Source: Sulfurospirillum sp036802865 (GTDB taxonomy: Bacteria; Campylobacterota; Campylobacteria; Campylobacterales; Sulfurospirillaceae). From it: DNA of 64,000 nt. The DNA lies in the NCBI RefSeq assembly GCF_036802865.1, contig NZ_DAIRVK010000005.1:196975-260974 (forward strand), given 5' to 3'. The position numbers and the translations under genes are program-made. The notes under the pieces were generated by a model. The model saw only the letters and a list, made by a program, of their open reading frames with translations, had not been told where the DNA came from and searched no databases. How positions within the stretch are numbered: the stretch's first letter is position 1; every line of letters begins with the position of its first letter. Of this stretch, positions 61,865-64,000 are shown one piece after another.

Positions 61865-61889
61865 TGCAAGGAGGCTTAGCCTCTTTGCA
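61865..61889. terminator. bidirectional hairpin between chemoreceptor and ABC-F genes
   Basis: TGCAAGGAGGC / GCCTCTTTGCA, 11 bp with one G-U pair and a TTA loop that is also the ABC-F stop codon. Confidence 0.7.
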
Positions 61890-63834
61890 TCATTTCTACT
61901 TTTTCTTCTATCTCCAATAACTCTTCAATCATCGGCTCTAAAAGAGCTTCTTTCTCTTCTAAGGTTTGACTGAGTTTTGTAAGTCCCATTTGCTGATAGC
62001 ACTCTGGATCTTCAAGGCACTTCTTTATGGAACTAATTTCATCTTCAAGTGCTTCAATTTGTAATGGCAGTGTTTCAAGAGCACGTTGTTCTTTGTAACT
62101 TAATTTTGTAGGCGTTGTCTCTTTTGTTTTTTGTATTTTAGTCTCTTCTTTTTCAACCCAAGGAGCAGCTTGGTTTGATTCCATCGCATCAAGTTCTTTA
62201 ATCTCTTTTTCAATCTCTAAGTATTCACTGTAACTTTGGTAACTCTCTTCGATGATTCCTTCACCTTTAAAGACATAAAGTTTCCCAGCAATTTTGTCGA
62301 CAAAATAGCGGTCATGGCTTACAAAGATAACGGCACCGCCAAAGCTTTGGATGTACTCTTCTAAAATATTGATCGTTGGAATATCAAGATCATTGGTTGG
62401 CTCATCAAGAACCAAACAATCAACATCTTGTGAAAAGAGTAGGGCTAAGGCGACACGGTTTTTCTCACCACCGCTGAGTATGCCAATTTTTTTGTTTAAG
62501 TCTTCTTTTGGGAAAAGAAAATCTTTGAGGTAGCCAAAAACATGGAGATTTTTACCTTTAACATCTACACGATCTCCACCATTGGGGCAAAAAGTTTCGA
62601 TAAGATTTTTATTGTCATCGAGCATCATGCGTTGTTGATCAAAATAACCAACCTTAAATTCTCCCTTATCAAAGTTGCCACTATCCACATTCATGTCACC
62701 TAGAAAAATTTTAAGAAGTGTTGATTTCCCAGCACCATTTTTCCCGACAATGGCAATACGATCTTTTTGCAAAATACGAGCGCTAAAGTCTTTAATAAGG
62801 AGTTTATCTCCAAGTTTTTTACAAACGTTATACATCTCAAAAAGCATTTTTTGCTTGTTGATAATCTTTTCACCATTGAAGTTATGCTTTTCACGCTCTA
62901 ACTCAAGTTTGAGTTTACGCACGAGTGCAGGGTTTTTCTTGGCAGATTCACGCAACTCAAAAACTCTCTGTTTTCGCCCTTCATTACGTTTAAGTCTTGC
63001 TTTGACGCCACGCTGAAGCCATTCCTCTTCGCCTTTGAGGTATTTAAGTAAATTATCGTGCTGTTTTTGTAAAGAGAGTATGAGTTGTTCTTTACATATC
63101 AGGTAATTTTCATAGCCTCCGTCAAAGCTTCTTACTTTTCCATCATCAATTTCAATGGTCCGTGTTGCGATATGATCGATAAAGTAACGATCATGTGAGA
63201 TAAAAAGTAAGGTGAATTTTGACTTTAAAACCATCTGTTCTAAAAACTCAACCATATAAACATCTAAGTGGTTGGTTGGTTCATCCAATAAAAGAATATC
63301 AGGTTTTTGAAGGATCAAACCTGCAAGTGTAACTCGACGCTGTTCACCTCCACTTAAGAGATTGACATCGCTTTGTTCAAACTGTTTGAGATCGAACTCT
63401 TGCAAAACTTGTTCTATTTTTTCATCCAAACTCCACGCATCATGTAGGTCTAAGAAAGTAACCAGTTGGCTTTGTTCTGTAAGGAGTGCTTCATTATGAT
63501 AGTCATGTTCTAAAGTTTTAATGACTTCTTCATAGCGAAGACGTGCAGTTTTGAGCTCTTTAAGTTCCTCTTCAATCGCTTCTTTAACATTCATTCCCTC
63601 TTTAAAACGAGGTGTCTGGTCTAACATGCCTACTTTAATATTTTTTTGAAGAATTCGTCTTCCTTCATCTGCTTCCAATGAGCCAAAAACGATCTTCATA
63701 AGGGTTGATTTACCACCACCATTTTTACCAATGATGGCAACGCGTTCACCTTCGTGCAGAGAAAAATCAACGTCTGTTAAAATTTTTTGTGTTTCGTATG
63801 CTTTACTAATGCCGATTAAATCTAAAAGTGCCAA
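61876..63834 (-). CDS. ABC-F family ATPase (Uup-like)
   Basis: A 652-residue soluble protein with two ABC domains and no membrane helix. Walker A motifs are GKNGGGKST and GKNGAGKST; signatures are LSGGEQRRV and LSGGEKNRV; Walker B regions end LLDEPTNHLD and VLDEPTNDLD. A coiled-coil C-terminal tail (about 560-650) matches Uup rather than EttA. ABC-F proteins act on ribosomes or DNA branch structures, not in transport. No resistance-type signature was seen. Confidence 0.93.
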   Translation of the reverse strand: MALLDLIGISKAYETQKILTDVDFSLHEGERVAIIGKNGGGKSTLMKIVFGSLEADEGRRILQKNIKVGMLDQTPRFKEGMNVKEAIEEELKELKTARLRYEEVIKTLEHDYHNEALLTEQSQLVTFLDLHDAWSLDEKIEQVLQEFDLKQFEQSDVNLLSGGEQRRVTLAGLILQKPDILLLDEPTNHLDVYMVEFLEQMVLKSKFTLLFISHDRYFIDHIATRTIEIDDGKVRSFDGGYENYLICKEQLILSLQKQHDNLLKYLKGEEEWLQRGVKARLKRNEGRKQRVFELRESAKKNPALVRKLKLELEREKHNFNGEKIINKQKMLFEMYNVCKKLGDKLLIKDFSARILQKDRIAIVGKNGAGKSTLLKIFLGDMNVDSGNFDKGEFKVGYFDQQRMMLDDNKNLIETFCPNGGDRVDVKGKNLHVFGYLKDFLFPKEDLNKKIGILSGGEKNRVALALLFSQDVDCLVLDEPTNDLDIPTINILEEYIQSFGGAVIFVSHDRYFVDKIAGKLYVFKGEGIIEESYQSYSEYLEIEKEIKELDAMESNQAAPWVEKEETKIQKTKETTPTKLSYKEQRALETLPLQIEALEDEISSIKKCLEDPECYQQMGLTKLSQTLEEKEALLEPMIEELLEIEEKVEMMQRG

Positions 63835-63932
63835 ATAAATACCTTATTACATTTTTGCGCGTATTATACCATTAAGATGAAAATGTAGAGATGTGGGGTA
63901 AAGTATAATTACATTACCCCATAAAAGGAAGA

Positions 63933-64000
63933 TTAAGAGCGGAATTGATTAAGCTTGTTGTTAAGGTTTTCAGCTAGCCTAGAGAGATGATCAGCAGCTG
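63933..64000 (-). CDS. C-terminal end of a methyl-accepting chemotaxis protein (partial)
   Basis: The last 22 codons of a minus-strand gene that enters from beyond the window edge, reading AADHLSRLAENLNNKLNQF then RS and stop. This amphipathic ending is typical of chemoreceptor signalling helices. No more can be said from this fragment. Confidence 0.6.
   Translation of the reverse strand, partial: AADHLSRLAENLNNKLNQFRS

Noticed and set aside
1..64000. CRISPR arrays, tRNA or rRNA genes, prophage or transposase genes
   Set aside because: No regularly spaced repeats, tRNA-like cloverleaf ends, rRNA-like sequence or recognisable mobile-element proteins were seen.

Overview
The window looks like a chromosomal stretch from a free-living, respiratory, motile campylobacterotal bacterium, most like Sulfurospirillum. 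This is an inference from gene content and AT-rich composition, not from a database search. Supporting points are the tatB-tatC-queA order, short-form PurL and 510-residue PurH, many chemoreceptors and two-component proteins, an NO-stress type gene set, and a Desulfovibrio-like molybdenum aldehyde oxidoreductase. No rRNA, tRNA, CRISPR array, prophage or intact insertion sequence was seen.

Layout. 1-6 kb: a 5'-truncated LTA-synthase-like transferase, two exporters (EamA, LysE), a cytosolic chemoreceptor and a branched-chain amino acid binding protein. 5.87-6.06 kb: a 187-bp imperfect palindrome. 6-11.8 kb: metH, a sirtuin, a secreted jelly-roll-type protein and a fungal-type cytosine deaminase. 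11.8-14.3 kb: a FIST-domain histidine kinase with its response regulator, divergent from the next block.

14.8-26.7 kb is the most distinctive region: a ten-gene same-strand array. It starts with a 906-residue Mo/2x[2Fe-2S] aldehyde oxidoreductase. A strong hairpin follows, then a flavin/FeS/heterodisulfide-reductase-like protein, a small CxxC protein, a methyltransferase, a C-GCAxxG-C-C-type protein, a radical SAM enzyme, a PaaK-like AMP ligase, an XdhC-type maturase, a MobA-like nucleotidyltransferase fused to an HD domain, and a histidine phosphatase. I recall the same gene set from Desulfovibrio vulgaris (around DVU_1551-1559). Its chemistry is, to my knowledge, unsolved, and I read it as an enzyme plus a dedicated maturation or cofactor system.

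26.7-36.5 kb: a CNNM/CBS protein, MsrB, a Trk/Ktr potassium system, a TonB-dependent receptor with a coupled membrane protein, a long-chain acyl-CoA ligase and a beta-CASP nuclease. 36.6-41.6 kb: a hybrid kinase, an HD-GYP regulator and a periplasmic binding protein as one signalling operon, then a mini flagellar rod-like protein. 41.6-49.2 kb: queA (apparently lacking a standard start codon), tatC, tatB, a GGDEF/EAL protein, purL, a MazG-like protein and a LOG-type hydrolase. 49.2-56.2 kb: tandem NlpC/P60-like lipoproteins, a phosphoesterase, a C-S lyase, a DUF3800 protein, a DjlA-like co-chaperone, a thioesterase and a DsbA/DsbB pair. 56.3-64 kb: purH, an NO-type cluster preceded by a well-placed CRP/FNR-family site, a STAS-like protein coupled to a c-type-heme chemoreceptor, an ABC-F protein and the end of another chemoreceptor.

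Across the window a 12-mer with a palindromic core, TTACATGTAAAG, occurs six times exactly and always in the same orientation. Several intergenic regions also hold strong hairpins that act as terminators or remain unexplained.
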